Assembly: GCA_002292815.1 (NCBI GenBank)
Contig: DBBX01000031.1
Coordinates: forward strand, 62,001-126,000
DNA length: 64,000 nt
DNA from: Thiotrichaceae bacterium UBA973
GTDB taxonomy: Bacteria > Pseudomonadota > Gammaproteobacteria > Eutrophobiales > Eutrophobiaceae
Direction: 5' to 3'
The position numbers and the translations under genes are program-made. This document shows positions 52,771-61,613 of this stretch, in pieces. Within the stretch, counting starts at the first letter, position 1, and the number at the start of each line of letters is the position of its first letter. The notes beneath the pieces were generated by a model. The model saw nothing but the letters and a program-made list of their open reading frames with translations. It was not told where the DNA came from and made no database searches.

Positions 52771-53736
52771 TTAATGACGGCTTGATTGAACGCCTAAACG
52801 TTCAAATAATTTTTGATCTTCTGCTAACTGAGGGTTATCTGTAGTAAGTAACTTTTCACCATAAAAAATAGAGTTTGCGCCGGCCAACAAACACAAAGCT
52901 TGCATCTCTTCTGTCATTTCACTTCGACCTGCAGAGAGTCGAACGTATGACGCAGGCATCATAATTCTTGCACTAGCAATAACCCGTACAAAATCTATAG
53001 GGTCAAGCTCTTCTGTTTCATTTAGTGGCGTGCCTTCAACCTGCACCAACATATTTATAGGAACACTTTCTGGTTGCACGTCCATGTTCGCTAAACTCAT
53101 CAATAGTCCGGCACGGTCATTCACTTCTTCGCCCATACCGATAATTCCCCCACAACACACATTGATTCCAGCGTCTCTTACATGTTCAATCGTGTCTAAT
53201 CGTTCTTGATAATCTCGAGTGCTGATTATCTTTGAATAAAACTCCGGAGAGCTATCAAGGTTATGATTGTAATAATCTAAACCTGCGGTTTTTAGTTCTT
53301 GCGCCTGACCTTTTTCCAACATACCAAGTGTTACACATGTTTCCATTCCTGTTCTCTTTACTGCATCTATCATGGTAATCACTTTTTCCAGGTCTCGTTG
53401 TTTTGGCTGTCTCCACGCAGCGCCCATACAAAAACGTGTCGCACCACTTGCTTTTGCCGCTTTGGCCTGTTCAAGAACAGCATCTAATTCAAGTAACTTT
53501 TCCGCATTAACCCCGGCATCATAGTGCGCGCTCTGAGGACAATAGGCACAATCTTCAGGACAACCTCCTGTTTTTATATTCATCAAAGTGCTTAACTGCA
53601 CAATATTAGGATCGAAATTATCACGGTGAACATTTTGAGCTTCATAAATCAAATCAGCAAACGGCTTGGTCATAAGTGATATCACTTCTGCCTTGGTCCA
53701 ATTATTCCTGATTTTTGTTTTTATATTTTGTTTCAT
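52771..53736 (-). CDS. bioB: Biotin synthase
   Basis: 321 residues. Radical SAM enzyme inserting sulfur into dethiobiotin. [4Fe-4S] motif GCPEDCAYCPQSAHYDAG (C-x3-C-x2-C, about residues 58-65), NHNLDSSPEFYSKI, CCGGIIGMGE and the conserved Arg in RLSAGRSEM. First gene of bioB-F-H-C-D. The upstream BirA operator overlaps a plausible promoter (-35 TTTACA, complement of 53831-53836; -10 TATTGT, complement of 53809-53814; 16-base spacer). Confidence 0.97.
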   Translation of the reverse strand: MKQNIKTKIRNNWTKAEVISLMTKPFADLIYEAQNVHRDNFDPNIVQLSTLMNIKTGGCPEDCAYCPQSAHYDAGVNAEKLLELDAVLEQAKAAKASGATRFCMGAAWRQPKQRDLEKVITMIDAVKRTGMETCVTLGMLEKGQAQELKTAGLDYYNHNLDSSPEFYSKIISTRDYQERLDTIEHVRDAGINVCCGGIIGMGEEVNDRAGLLMSLANMDVQPESVPINMLVQVEGTPLNETEELDPIDFVRVIASARIMMPASYVRLSAGRSEMTEEMQALCLLAGANSIFYGEKLLTTDNPQLAEDQKLFERLGVQSSRH

Positions 53737-53829
53737 AAAGAACTTGTCCGTTATTTTATTAATCTTATTGGCCTTTTTAAGTGCTCAACACTTATGCGAG
53801 AACGTGCCACAATAACTGTTAAGAATTTA

Positions 53830-53862
53830 TTGTAAACTTTTTATTTGTAATTAGGTTAACAA
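53830..53862 (-). promoter_or_regulatory. BirA-type operator between bioB and comF
   Basis: TTGTAAACT (53830-53838), 15 bases, GGTTAACAA (53854-53862), matching the BirA dyad (TTGTAAACC with a spacer to GGTTTACAA). It overlaps the putative -35 box of bioB and directly abuts the comF start codon (53863), so BirA-biotinyl-AMP binding would repress bio transcription and might touch comF. Confidence 0.85.
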
Positions 53863-54540
53863 ATGGACACGGACGTCAATACTCAATTTTTGGAAGGCAC
53901 TTGTTTCTTTTGTCTAACCAAAACACATAAGGCCTGGTGCTACTGGTGCGAACAAGACTTTATCCAGGACAAACACAGGTGTCCGGTTTGCGCACGAAAC
54001 ACCAGCACGCCTAAAGCGTGCGGTTCTTGTCTTAAACACCAACCTTTTTTCACTTGCACCAGGGTATTGTTTGACTATAAGTATCCGGGAAACCACTTGA
54101 TAAAGACGTTTAAATTTAACGACCGCCCAGAGCTTGCTCATAGCTTTGCCGACAAGCTGGCAGGTATATTAACAAACGACGATCCTCTTCCAGAAATCTT
54201 AATACCCGTGCCATTACACAAACACAGACAAAGAGAACGAGGCTATAACCAATCTTTAGAGTTTGCATCGTCTATTGGAAAACAACTTGGAATAACGGTT
54301 AACACAACATTGTGCCGCCGAACAATAGACACAAAACGGCAAAGCACACTGCCAATGAAGATCCGTAAAAACAATGTTAAAGGCGCCTTTAAACTAACCG
54401 ATGCAAACCCTTTTGATTACGCCGCCATTGTTGATGATGTTATAACGACTGGATCAACAACAAACGAAATCGCGTCTTTACTTATAAAATCAGGCTGTCG
54501 TCGAGTTGATGTTTGGGCAATAGCGAGAACGCAAATTTAA
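53863..54540 (+). CDS. comF: ComF family protein (phosphoribosyltransferase-type)
   Basis: 225 residues. An N-terminal zinc-finger-like region with CFFC, CYWC, CPVC and CGSC pairs (about residues 12-55), then a phosphoribosyltransferase domain with the PRPP motif YAAIVDDVITTGSTTNEI (about residues 185-202), and PVPLHKHRQRERGYNQSLEFA in the middle. ComF proteins act in DNA uptake or processing in some bacteria; in others the role is unclear. Divergent from bioB, and its ATG follows the BirA operator without a gap, leaving no room for a normal ribosome binding site outside it. Confidence 0.9.
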   Translation: MDTDVNTQFLEGTCFFCLTKTHKAWCYWCEQDFIQDKHRCPVCARNTSTPKACGSCLKHQPFFTCTRVLFDYKYPGNHLIKTFKFNDRPELAHSFADKLAGILTNDDPLPEILIPVPLHKHRQRERGYNQSLEFASSIGKQLGITVNTTLCRRTIDTKRQSTLPMKIRKNNVKGAFKLTDANPFDYAAIVDDVITTGSTTNEIASLLIKSGCRRVDVWAIARTQI

Positions 54541-56945
54541 GTATCAAGATTCTCCGCTATCAAGGCGTTTCGTTCGATAAACTCACGTCGTGGCTCTACT
54601 TGATCGCCCATCAAGGTCGTAAACACCTCATCAGCACCGATGACATCTTCAATTTTCACTTGTAATAGGCTACGAGTATTGGAATCCATTGTTGTTTCCC
54701 AAAGCTGATCGGGGTTCATTTCACCCAGGCCTTTATAACGCTGAATTGACAAACCTTGCTCCGCTTCTTCTAACAACCAATCAAACGCCAACTTTAGCGA
54801 AGTGATCGCTTGCTTTCGCTCATTGCGTTGAATATAGGCGCTATCATCTAGGCTTGTTAGCTGCTCAAGAGCGGAGAGTTTTTTATAGTCTTCCGAAGAA
54901 AAGAACTCTGGCGCGAAGACATTGCTCGACTCTAGGCCATGAACCGAGACAGCAACCTTGGCGCCGAAATGATCTTCATTGGCCGGAAATAGCTCAAAAT
55001 TATACTCAGTAACATTAGCATCGTCGCCATTCAATTCAGTAACTAAATTATCAAACCACGTTTTTACTACGGCCTCATCTTCACAGTCTGATTCCGTTAT
55101 TAAAGGCATGTAGCGAATCGCATCAACAATTGTTGGGTGGTATCGCTTACAAAGTCGGTTGTAGGCACGATTCATCGTAATATAACAATCAACCATATCT
55201 TTAAGCGCCTCGTTTTCAATAGGAGTCTGTCCCTCTCCTGCAAAAAGCTGGCTATTTTCTAACGCTAGCTCCAGCAGGTACGCTTCGCGCTCTGTCTCAT
55301 CCTTTAGATAACGCTCCTGCTTCCCTTTTTTTACTTTATACAGAGGTGGTTGAGCGATGTAGATATGACCCCGCTCTATCAGCTCAAGCATTTGTCGATA
55401 AAAGAATGTCAGTAATAAAGTACGGATATGGGCACCATCAACGTCAGCATCCGTCATAATAATAATGCGGTGGTACCTCAGCTTCTCAGGGTCAAACTCT
55501 TCGCGGCCTATACCACAGCCCAGGGCTGTAATAAGCGTTCCTACCTCAACTGAGGACAACATTTTGTCGAAACGCGCCTTTTCAACATTCAATATCTTAC
55601 CTTTTAACGGTAAAATTGCCTGATTCTTGCGATCACGGCCTTGTTTTGCTGAACCACCAGCTGAATCACCCTCCACCAGAAATAGCTCTGACAGAGCCGG
55701 ATCCTTCTCCTGGCAGTCCGCAAGCTTTCCAGGCAAACCAGCAATATCAAGCGCTGTCTTTCTTCGAGTCAATTCACGAGCTTTACGGGCTGCCTCTCGT
55801 GCGCTCGCGGCCTCAATAACCTTTGCGCTAATAGCTTTTGCTTCAGCAGGCCTTTCTAATAAAAATTCCTGTATTTTTTCTGATACGCACGACTCAACCG
55901 CAGACTTAACTTCACTTGAAACCAGTTTATCCTTTGTTTGGGAAGAAAACTTGGGATCGGGAAGCTTTATTGATAACACCGCGGTCAAGCCCTCCCTAAC
56001 ATCTTCTCCGGTGATAGTGACTTTAGCCTTGGCCGCCATACCTTGCTTGTCCATGTGCTGATTAAAGCTTCGTGTTAATGCTGCTCTAAAACCTGAGAGA
56101 TGTGTTCCACCATCTTTTTGTGGGATATTGTTTGTAAAACAGAATATATTTTCCTGATAAGAGTCGTTCCACTGCATAGCCAATTCAACACTGACTTCTT
56201 CTTTTTCAGCCTGAATATCAATCACCGTCTCATGCAGCGGCGTTTTATTGCGGTTCAAATGCTTAACAAACGCACTTATTCCACCCTTGTATTCAAACAA
56301 ATCCGTTTTACCGCTGCGCTCATCTAACAACTCAATACGCACACCAGAATTAAGGAAAGACAGCTCTCGCAAGCGTTTCGCAAGAATATCGTAGTGAAAC
56401 TCCAGAAGTTTAAAAATAGCAACGTTAGGTAAAAAAGTAACTTCCGTGCCCGTTTTATTAGAGGGCTCACCTTTTTTCAATGGAGATACTGGATCACCAT
56501 TTTGATACGTCTGATGATAAATATGCCCTTCACGATAAATTTTCAAATCTAATCTTTCTGAAAGCGCATTAACCACAGAGACACCAACCCCATGCAAACC
56601 ACCTGAAACCTTATAGGAGTTATCATCAAACTTACCACCAGCATGCAAGACGGTCATAATCACTTCCGCTGCCGATCTTCCTTCTTCTTCATGAATACCG
56701 ACCGGAATGCCACGACCATTATCAGTGACTGAGATTGATTCATTAGAATGAATCGTTATCTTTATATGGTCACAATGCCCCGCCAAAGCCTCATCAATAC
56801 TGTTGTCTACCACTTCAAACACCATATGGTGCAAGCCGGTACCGTCTTCTGTGTCACCAATATACATTCCAGGACGCTTTCTGACGGCTTCTAAGCCTTT
56901 CAAGACTTTAATTTTCGACGAATCGTAAGTGTTTTCTTCAGACAT
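54537..56945 (-). CDS. gyrB: DNA gyrase subunit B
   Basis: 802 residues. Type II topoisomerase ATPase subunit. GHKL motifs EVVDNSIDEALAG, DNGRGIPVG and GLHGVGVSVVNALS; TOPRIM domain with LVEGDSAGGSAKQGRDRKNQAILPLKGKILNVEKAR and MTDADVDGAHI; insertion before the C-terminal domain in the gammaproteobacterial form. Ends with KIEDVIGADEVFTTLMGDQVEPRREFIE. Stop overlaps comF stop by 4 bases (convergent). Follows recF. Confidence 0.98.
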   Translation of the reverse strand: MSEENTYDSSKIKVLKGLEAVRKRPGMYIGDTEDGTGLHHMVFEVVDNSIDEALAGHCDHIKITIHSNESISVTDNGRGIPVGIHEEEGRSAAEVIMTVLHAGGKFDDNSYKVSGGLHGVGVSVVNALSERLDLKIYREGHIYHQTYQNGDPVSPLKKGEPSNKTGTEVTFLPNVAIFKLLEFHYDILAKRLRELSFLNSGVRIELLDERSGKTDLFEYKGGISAFVKHLNRNKTPLHETVIDIQAEKEEVSVELAMQWNDSYQENIFCFTNNIPQKDGGTHLSGFRAALTRSFNQHMDKQGMAAKAKVTITGEDVREGLTAVLSIKLPDPKFSSQTKDKLVSSEVKSAVESCVSEKIQEFLLERPAEAKAISAKVIEAASAREAARKARELTRRKTALDIAGLPGKLADCQEKDPALSELFLVEGDSAGGSAKQGRDRKNQAILPLKGKILNVEKARFDKMLSSVEVGTLITALGCGIGREEFDPEKLRYHRIIIMTDADVDGAHIRTLLLTFFYRQMLELIERGHIYIAQPPLYKVKKGKQERYLKDETEREAYLLELALENSQLFAGEGQTPIENEALKDMVDCYITMNRAYNRLCKRYHPTIVDAIRYMPLITESDCEDEAVVKTWFDNLVTELNGDDANVTEYNFELFPANEDHFGAKVAVSVHGLESSNVFAPEFFSSEDYKKLSALEQLTSLDDSAYIQRNERKQAITSLKLAFDWLLEEAEQGLSIQRYKGLGEMNPDQLWETTMDSNTRSLLQVKIEDVIGADEVFTTLMGDQVEPRREFIERNALIAENLDT

Positions 56946-56970
56946 AACTCTCTCTCATTAACAACCAGGT

Positions 56971-58056
56971 TTATTCTACCATTTTCTGTATCTTTCCGTG
57001 TTTCACGTGAAACATACTATTAAGTTCGTTTTCCTGACCAAGCCATTCAGGCCGAGCCAAAGAAGAAACGAATGTTTGAGCATTATTAGCCAGCAACAAA
57101 GCCAGTATTTTCCTCGAAGAGTCCTGATCTAGTTCCGCATCAAGGTCATCGACCAACACCATAGCATCCTTACCCAGCTCTTTTAATTTATCTACTTGTG
57201 ATGAAACCAGTGCAGCACTAAACAGCTTGGTCTGTCCTCGGGATAAATGTCTCGCAACATTATAATCTTCATAATTAAAGGAAATATCCGCTCGATGTGG
57301 TCCTAAATTCGTATAGCCTCTTTTTTCATCTTCGTTTCTACCAACAGCCAGCAAGTCGGATAAATTTTGGCCTACATAGTTTTCATTTAAATAATTAATT
57401 TTTACCGCGCCAGACAACACATGTGGGGCATGCTTTTCATTTAACAGTTTGTTTAAATCGGAAATATACTTATTCCTCATATCATCTATCTTTACGGCCT
57501 CTTCGCCCATCAGCCTCTCCCAGCCTGTAATTTCTGAAGGGTTTGTACTGCGTTCAGACTTAAGAAGCGCGTTTCTATGCCGCAATGCACGATGATAGTT
57601 TTTCCATACAACCATATATTCTTGTTCCACGTGAAACATAGACCAATCCAACCAATGCCTCCTGTCCTTTGGAGTGCCTGTAAATAAAATATAGTGATCG
57701 GGGGTTAGTATATAAACGGGTAATAATTTTGCTTGTTCTGATGCTGTTTGTATTGATTCACCATCAAACTTTATCCTGGTGACACCGTGTCCCTTCTCTA
57801 CTCCAACCGAGAATGGAACCCCTTGGTTTGTTCCTCTTGCGTATACCTGTAGCTTATTATCACCCCGGCTTATAACATCATTTATTCGCTTACTCCTGAA
57901 CGACTTTATCCGTGATAACAGATAAATACTTTCCAGAATGGAGGTTTTTCCACTCGCGTTGGGACCATAAAAGAAATTAAGCTTAGGGCTGGGATGTATA
58001 CTAAATTCACCGAGGTTGCGAATTGAGCAGGCATTAAGCTGTTCAATATAAAGCAT
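56971..58056 (-). CDS. recF: DNA replication/repair protein RecF
   Basis: 361 residues. SMC-like ATPase: Walker A FYGPNASGKTSILESIYLLSRIKSFR (about residues 29-54), NLGPHRADISF in the middle, signature LSRGQTKLFSAALV (about 269-282) and Walker B MVLVDDLDAELD. Loads RecA at gaps with RecO and RecR. Three bases after dnaN and 25 before gyrB, the standard order. Confidence 0.96.
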   Translation of the reverse strand: MLYIEQLNACSIRNLGEFSIHPSPKLNFFYGPNASGKTSILESIYLLSRIKSFRSKRINDVISRGDNKLQVYARGTNQGVPFSVGVEKGHGVTRIKFDGESIQTASEQAKLLPVYILTPDHYILFTGTPKDRRHWLDWSMFHVEQEYMVVWKNYHRALRHRNALLKSERSTNPSEITGWERLMGEEAVKIDDMRNKYISDLNKLLNEKHAPHVLSGAVKINYLNENYVGQNLSDLLAVGRNEDEKRGYTNLGPHRADISFNYEDYNVARHLSRGQTKLFSAALVSSQVDKLKELGKDAMVLVDDLDAELDQDSSRKILALLLANNAQTFVSSLARPEWLGQENELNSMFHVKHGKIQKMVE

Positions 58057-58059
58057 TAC

Positions 58060-59160
58060 TTAGAGGCGCATCGGCATCACAACATACTGGCAGTTCGATT
58101 CATCTTCAGGTAATAATAAACAACTACTGTCTGGATCAAGAACACTTAACTTAACTTTTTCGCTTTTGATAATTGATAAAGTGTCTAATAGATAAGAAAC
58201 ATTGAAACCTATTTCTATTTCCGTTCCACTGTAATCGACCTCTAACTCCTCTTCCGCTTCTTCTTGCTCTGGATTATGGGCTAGTGCCCTCAAGCTATTT
58301 GAGGCAAATATAATTCTAACGCCTCGATATTTTTCGTTGGAAAGAATAGAGGCCCGAGTCAGGCTGTTTCTTAATTCTTCTTTATTCGCTATTACTGGTG
58401 TTTCGCTTAGTTCAGGAATGACTCGCTGGTAATCAGGAAAACGGCCATCGATTAGTTTACTAGTAAAACAAGAATTTTCATTTTTTACTCTAATATGATT
58501 TGTGCTTATTTGAATCTCAATTTCACTATCATCATCTTGAAGAAGGCGGGTTAATTCTGTAATACCTTTTCTTGGAACTATTATTTGTATAGGTTCTTCT
58601 ATTTCTAATTCTATTTCTGATTCATCTAAAGCTAAGCGATGCCCGTCTGTAGCGACTGCTCTTATCTTATTATTAGAAATTTCCAGAAGCAGGCCATTTA
58701 AATAATAGCGTACATCCTGCTGCGCCATTGAAAACTGTGTGTTTTCCAATAATTTTTCAAGTTTCTTTTGTTTTATATTAAAACTAACTACATTTTCGGT
58801 GATATCAATTACGGGGTATTCCTGTGCTGGCAATGAAGCAAGAGTGAAACGGCTTTTGCCAGATTTTATAAGTACTCTGTCATTTTTCACTTCGAATTGT
58901 AATTTTGCTTCTTGCGGCAATGCCCGGCAAATATCTAATAGTTTTCTAGCGGGTAATGTTAATTCTCCCGTCTGTTCTAACTGTACATCTATTGCGACGA
59001 TAAGCTCTACTTCCATGTCTGTTGCCGTAATTGTTAACGAACCAGATTCAATATTCATCAATATATTTGAAAGAATAGGTAGAGTTTGACGACGATCTAC
59101 GACGCCACTAACGGTTTGTAAAACAGGTAGTAGTGCATCTCTATTTATATTAAATTTCAT
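58060..59160 (-). CDS. dnaN: DNA polymerase III beta subunit (sliding clamp)
   Basis: 366 residues, normal length. Three clamp domains: starts MKFNINRDALLPVLQTVSGVVDRRQTLPILSN, middle YYLNGLLLEISNNKIRAVATDGHRLAL, third domain with the C-terminal QYVVMPMRL. Ring that tethers the replicase to DNA. Directly downstream of dnaA after a 188-base A+T-rich gap with two DnaA boxes. Confidence 0.98.
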   Translation of the reverse strand: MKFNINRDALLPVLQTVSGVVDRRQTLPILSNILMNIESGSLTITATDMEVELIVAIDVQLEQTGELTLPARKLLDICRALPQEAKLQFEVKNDRVLIKSGKSRFTLASLPAQEYPVIDITENVVSFNIKQKKLEKLLENTQFSMAQQDVRYYLNGLLLEISNNKIRAVATDGHRLALDESEIELEIEEPIQIIVPRKGITELTRLLQDDDSEIEIQISTNHIRVKNENSCFTSKLIDGRFPDYQRVIPELSETPVIANKEELRNSLTRASILSNEKYRGVRIIFASNSLRALAHNPEQEEAEEELEVDYSGTEIEIGFNVSYLLDTLSIIKSEKVKLSVLDPDSSCLLLPEDESNCQYVVMPMRL

Positions 59161-59348
59161 ATATATACCTATTATTGTTACTACTAGTAAATTTAAATAA
59201 TGTTAATAAAGGTTAATTATTAATTAAATCAATCACTTAAAAATATTTAACCTTAATTAGATGTTGTGGATAAAGTATTTTTTTGTGTTAGTGAAATGTT
59301 GATAGATTGAAAAATATTTTTTTTCTTCAACTTATCCACAACTCATCT
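59161..59348. other. dnaA-dnaN intergenic region: candidate origin or DnaA-controlled promoter
   Basis: 188 bases, strongly A+T-rich. Two perfect DnaA boxes in opposite orientation: TGTGGATAA at 59265-59273 and TTATCCACA at 59332-59340, each within a ten-base TTGTGGATAA/TTATCCACAA match. The A+T-rich run 59165-59260 beside them is suited to strand opening. It is also the region before dnaN, so the boxes may regulate it. Confidence 0.6.
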
Positions 59349-60707
59349 TCAACTTGTTAGCGTGTTTGTTAAATTAACGTAATCCTCTTCAATTCTATGT
59401 TCAGTTTTTCTTAATTCTTTTATCTTTCTGCAAGCATGTAAAACTGTAGTGTGGTCCCGGCCGCCAAACGCATCTCCAATTTCTGGAAGGCTATGGTTTG
59501 TTAATTCTTTTGATATTGCCATTGCAACTTGTCTGGGTCTGGCAATAGACCTGTTGCGCCGCTTAGATAATAAATCAGCGACTCTTATTTTATAGTATTC
59601 CGCAGTTGTTTTTTGTATATTCTCCATTGTCACTTGTTTGTCTTGGATGATAAGCAAGTCTCTCAAGGAAGTCTGTGTGAATTCAAGCGTGATCGGGTTT
59701 CCTGTTAGATTAGAATTTGCAATTACACGATTAAGCGCCCCTTCAAGTTCGCGGACGTTTGAACGAAAACGCTTCGCTATAAAAAAAGAGACTTCATCAG
59801 GGATTTCTTTTTGTACTAAAAAGGCTTTTTTTCGAATAATAGCAACGCGAGTTTCAAGTTCGGGCGGCTCGATCGCTACAGTGAGGCCCCAACCAAAACG
59901 AGACTTCAATCGTTCTTCTAAGCCATTAACTTCTTTTGGATAGCGATCACATGTCAAAATAATCTGGTGTTGACCTTCAAGTAAGGCATTAAATGTATGA
60001 AAAAACTCTTCTTGGGAGCGTTCTTTTTTAGCAAAAAACTGGATGTCATCGATCAGTAGCGCATCCAAAGAACGGTAATGTCGTTTGAATTCGTTGATAG
60101 CGTTGTGTTGTAACGCCCTTACCATATCAGCAACAAACCTTTCCGAGTGTAAATAGGCGATGTTAGCGTTTGGTTTTTGTTCAAGAATAGCCGCACCGAC
60201 AGCATGCATTAAATGGGTTTTACCGAGCCCGACACCGCCATAAATAAATAAAGGGTTATATGCGTTTCCTGGGTTCTCTGAGACTTGTATCGAAGCGGCC
60301 CTAGCTAGCTGATTAGATTTACCCTCAACAAAATTATTAAAAGTAAAATAAGTATTTAGATTGCTAGAGTGTTTGACCGGTTTGGTTTGTGGTTTGTCTG
60401 CAAAAGAATCTGTGTTTTTAGTATGCGTTTTCTTTTGTTTCGTTTCCGCGTCGTTACTGTTACGACTACCGATCTCGAGTTTTAGAGAAACGCGTTTGCC
60501 ATTAGGCCGTTCCCCCGACAATAATTCTTCTATCCGTGTTAGGTAGCGCTCACTTATCCAGTCGAGCACAAACCTGTTAGGGGCAAGCAAGTGTACGCCA
60601 CCGTCGCTTTCGATAGCGTGTAATGGTCGTATCCAGGTATTGAATTGTTGAGGTGATAATTCACCCTCAAGCCGCTCTAGGCAACGTTTCCATGGGGAAA
60701 TGCCCAC
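59349..60707 (-). CDS. dnaA: Chromosomal replication initiator DnaA
   Basis: 452 residues from the GTG at 60705-60707, giving GISPWKRCLERLEGELSPQQF, the expected N-terminus, with GAGGG 8 bases upstream. The frame stays open to 60788 without likeness to DnaA. Domain I ends near 85, a linker of about 50 residues follows, then AAA+ domain III with Walker A GGVGLGKTHLMHA, Walker B ALLIDDIQFF, and C-terminal domain IV with the box-binding motif GRDHTTVLHACRKI. Opens the origin. A perfect DnaA box (60773-60781) lies upstream and may give autoregulation. Confidence 0.97.
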   Translation of the reverse strand: MGISPWKRCLERLEGELSPQQFNTWIRPLHAIESDGGVHLLAPNRFVLDWISERYLTRIEELLSGERPNGKRVSLKLEIGSRNSNDAETKQKKTHTKNTDSFADKPQTKPVKHSSNLNTYFTFNNFVEGKSNQLARAASIQVSENPGNAYNPLFIYGGVGLGKTHLMHAVGAAILEQKPNANIAYLHSERFVADMVRALQHNAINEFKRHYRSLDALLIDDIQFFAKKERSQEEFFHTFNALLEGQHQIILTCDRYPKEVNGLEERLKSRFGWGLTVAIEPPELETRVAIIRKKAFLVQKEIPDEVSFFIAKRFRSNVRELEGALNRVIANSNLTGNPITLEFTQTSLRDLLIIQDKQVTMENIQKTTAEYYKIRVADLLSKRRNRSIARPRQVAMAISKELTNHSLPEIGDAFGGRDHTTVLHACRKIKELRKTEHRIEEDYVNLTNTLTS

Positions 60708-60891
60708 AAATAAACCCTCGTTGAGTTTCTGATAATGAAGAGAAGTGAGAAGTGTATACCTGATTAAAATAGTTATCCACAACAACAAAATCGTATTGTT
60801 TTTCAGGTTATAATTGACTTGTTTGTTGTTGTAACAGTAACATGTGCGCCCTTTTAAATAGCGCTATTAAAGTAATCGAAGGCATGAGTAT
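60708..60891. other. dnaA-rpmH intergenic region with a DnaA box
   Basis: Perfect DnaA box TTATCCACA at 60773-60781. A 12-base palindrome AATAGCGCTATT at 60857-60868. Divergent promoters of dnaA and rpmH must be here. In pseudomonads oriC lies between dnaA and rpmH, so this is the second origin candidate, though only one perfect box is visible. Confidence 0.55.
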
Positions 60892-61026
60892 ATGAAAAGA
60901 ACATTCCAACCCAGTAAAATTAAGCGAAAAAGAAACCATGGCTTTCGTGCGCGCATGCAAAGTCGTTCAGGAAGATTAATCATAAAGGCACGACGAAGCA
61001 AAGGCAGAAAAAGGCTTTCAGCTTAG
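60892..61026 (+). CDS. rpmH: 50S ribosomal protein L34
   Basis: 44 residues, MKRTFQPSKIKRKRNHGFRA at the start, then MQSRSGRLIIKARRSKGRKRLSA. The short, very basic L34 protein is always found beside rnpA. Too short for a standard open-frame cut-off. First gene of the rightward rpmH-rnpA-yidD-yidC-mnmE group. Confidence 0.98.
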   Translation: MKRTFQPSKIKRKRNHGFRARMQSRSGRLIIKARRSKGRKRLSA

Positions 61027-61038
61027 TTCTTGTAAAGA

Positions 61039-61386
61039 GTGTCTTCTTTCGAGGGGCGATTTCGGGCTAGCAGCAGGTTGAAACGCCCGGAAGAATATAA
61101 GCTTGTGTTTTCTTCAAAGCAGCGTTCCAGTGATAAATCATTTTTGTTTCTGGCCAGACAAAACGGCATTAATCAAGCACGTTTGGGTTTGGCTGTACCC
61201 AAGAAACATATCTCTAAATCTGTTGATCGAAATAAATTAAAAAGAATTATAAGAGAAAGTTTTCGATTAAGACAAAAGCAGCTTATGGGAAAGGATGTTG
61301 TTGTTGTTGTAAAAGGCGCTATCAATTGTAGTAGCAGATCAATTGATTCAGAACTGATCAAGCATTGGGAAAGAGTGAGTAAATGA
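61039..61386 (+). CDS. rnpA: Ribonuclease P protein component
   Basis: 115 residues from a GTG at 61039. Binds the RNase P RNA and helps mature tRNA 5' ends. The basic helix DRNKLKRIIRESFRLRQ (about residues 63-80) matches the RNR signature of the family; RARLGLAVPKKHISKSV lies just upstream. Twelve bases after rpmH, and its stop overlaps the yidD start by 4 bases. Confidence 0.95.
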   Translation: MSSFEGRFRASSRLKRPEEYKLVFSSKQRSSDKSFLFLARQNGINQARLGLAVPKKHISKSVDRNKLKRIIRESFRLRQKQLMGKDVVVVVKGAINCSSRSIDSELIKHWERVSK

Positions 61387-61613
61387 AGCAGGTTTTATTA
61401 AAGCTTATCACTATCTATCAACGATATATTAGTCCGTATAAAGCCCCTTGTTGCAGATTTTACCCAACTTGCTCCGAATATATGGCAAATGCACTTACTG
61501 ATCATGGTTTAGTAATTGGTATTTATTTAGGTGTTCAGCGAGTCTGTCGTTGTCACCCATTTCATCAAGGTGGTTTTGATCCTGTGCCACAAAAAATAAT
61601 GAAGAATAACTAA
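61383..61613 (+). CDS. yidD: Membrane protein insertion efficiency factor YidD
   Basis: 76 residues: amphipathic start LLKLITIYQRYISPYKAPCCRFYPTCSEYM with conserved Cys, HFHQGG-like HPFHQGGFDPVP at the end. Assists YidC-mediated insertion. Overlaps rnpA by 4 bases and yidC by 1 base. Confidence 0.96.
   Translation: MKQVLLKLITIYQRYISPYKAPCCRFYPTCSEYMANALTDHGLVIGIYLGVQRVCRCHPFHQGGFDPVPQKIMKNN

Noticed and set aside
60708..60788. N-terminal extension of dnaA
   Set aside because: Residues do not resemble DnaA domain I and the stretch contains the upstream regulatory region with a DnaA box.
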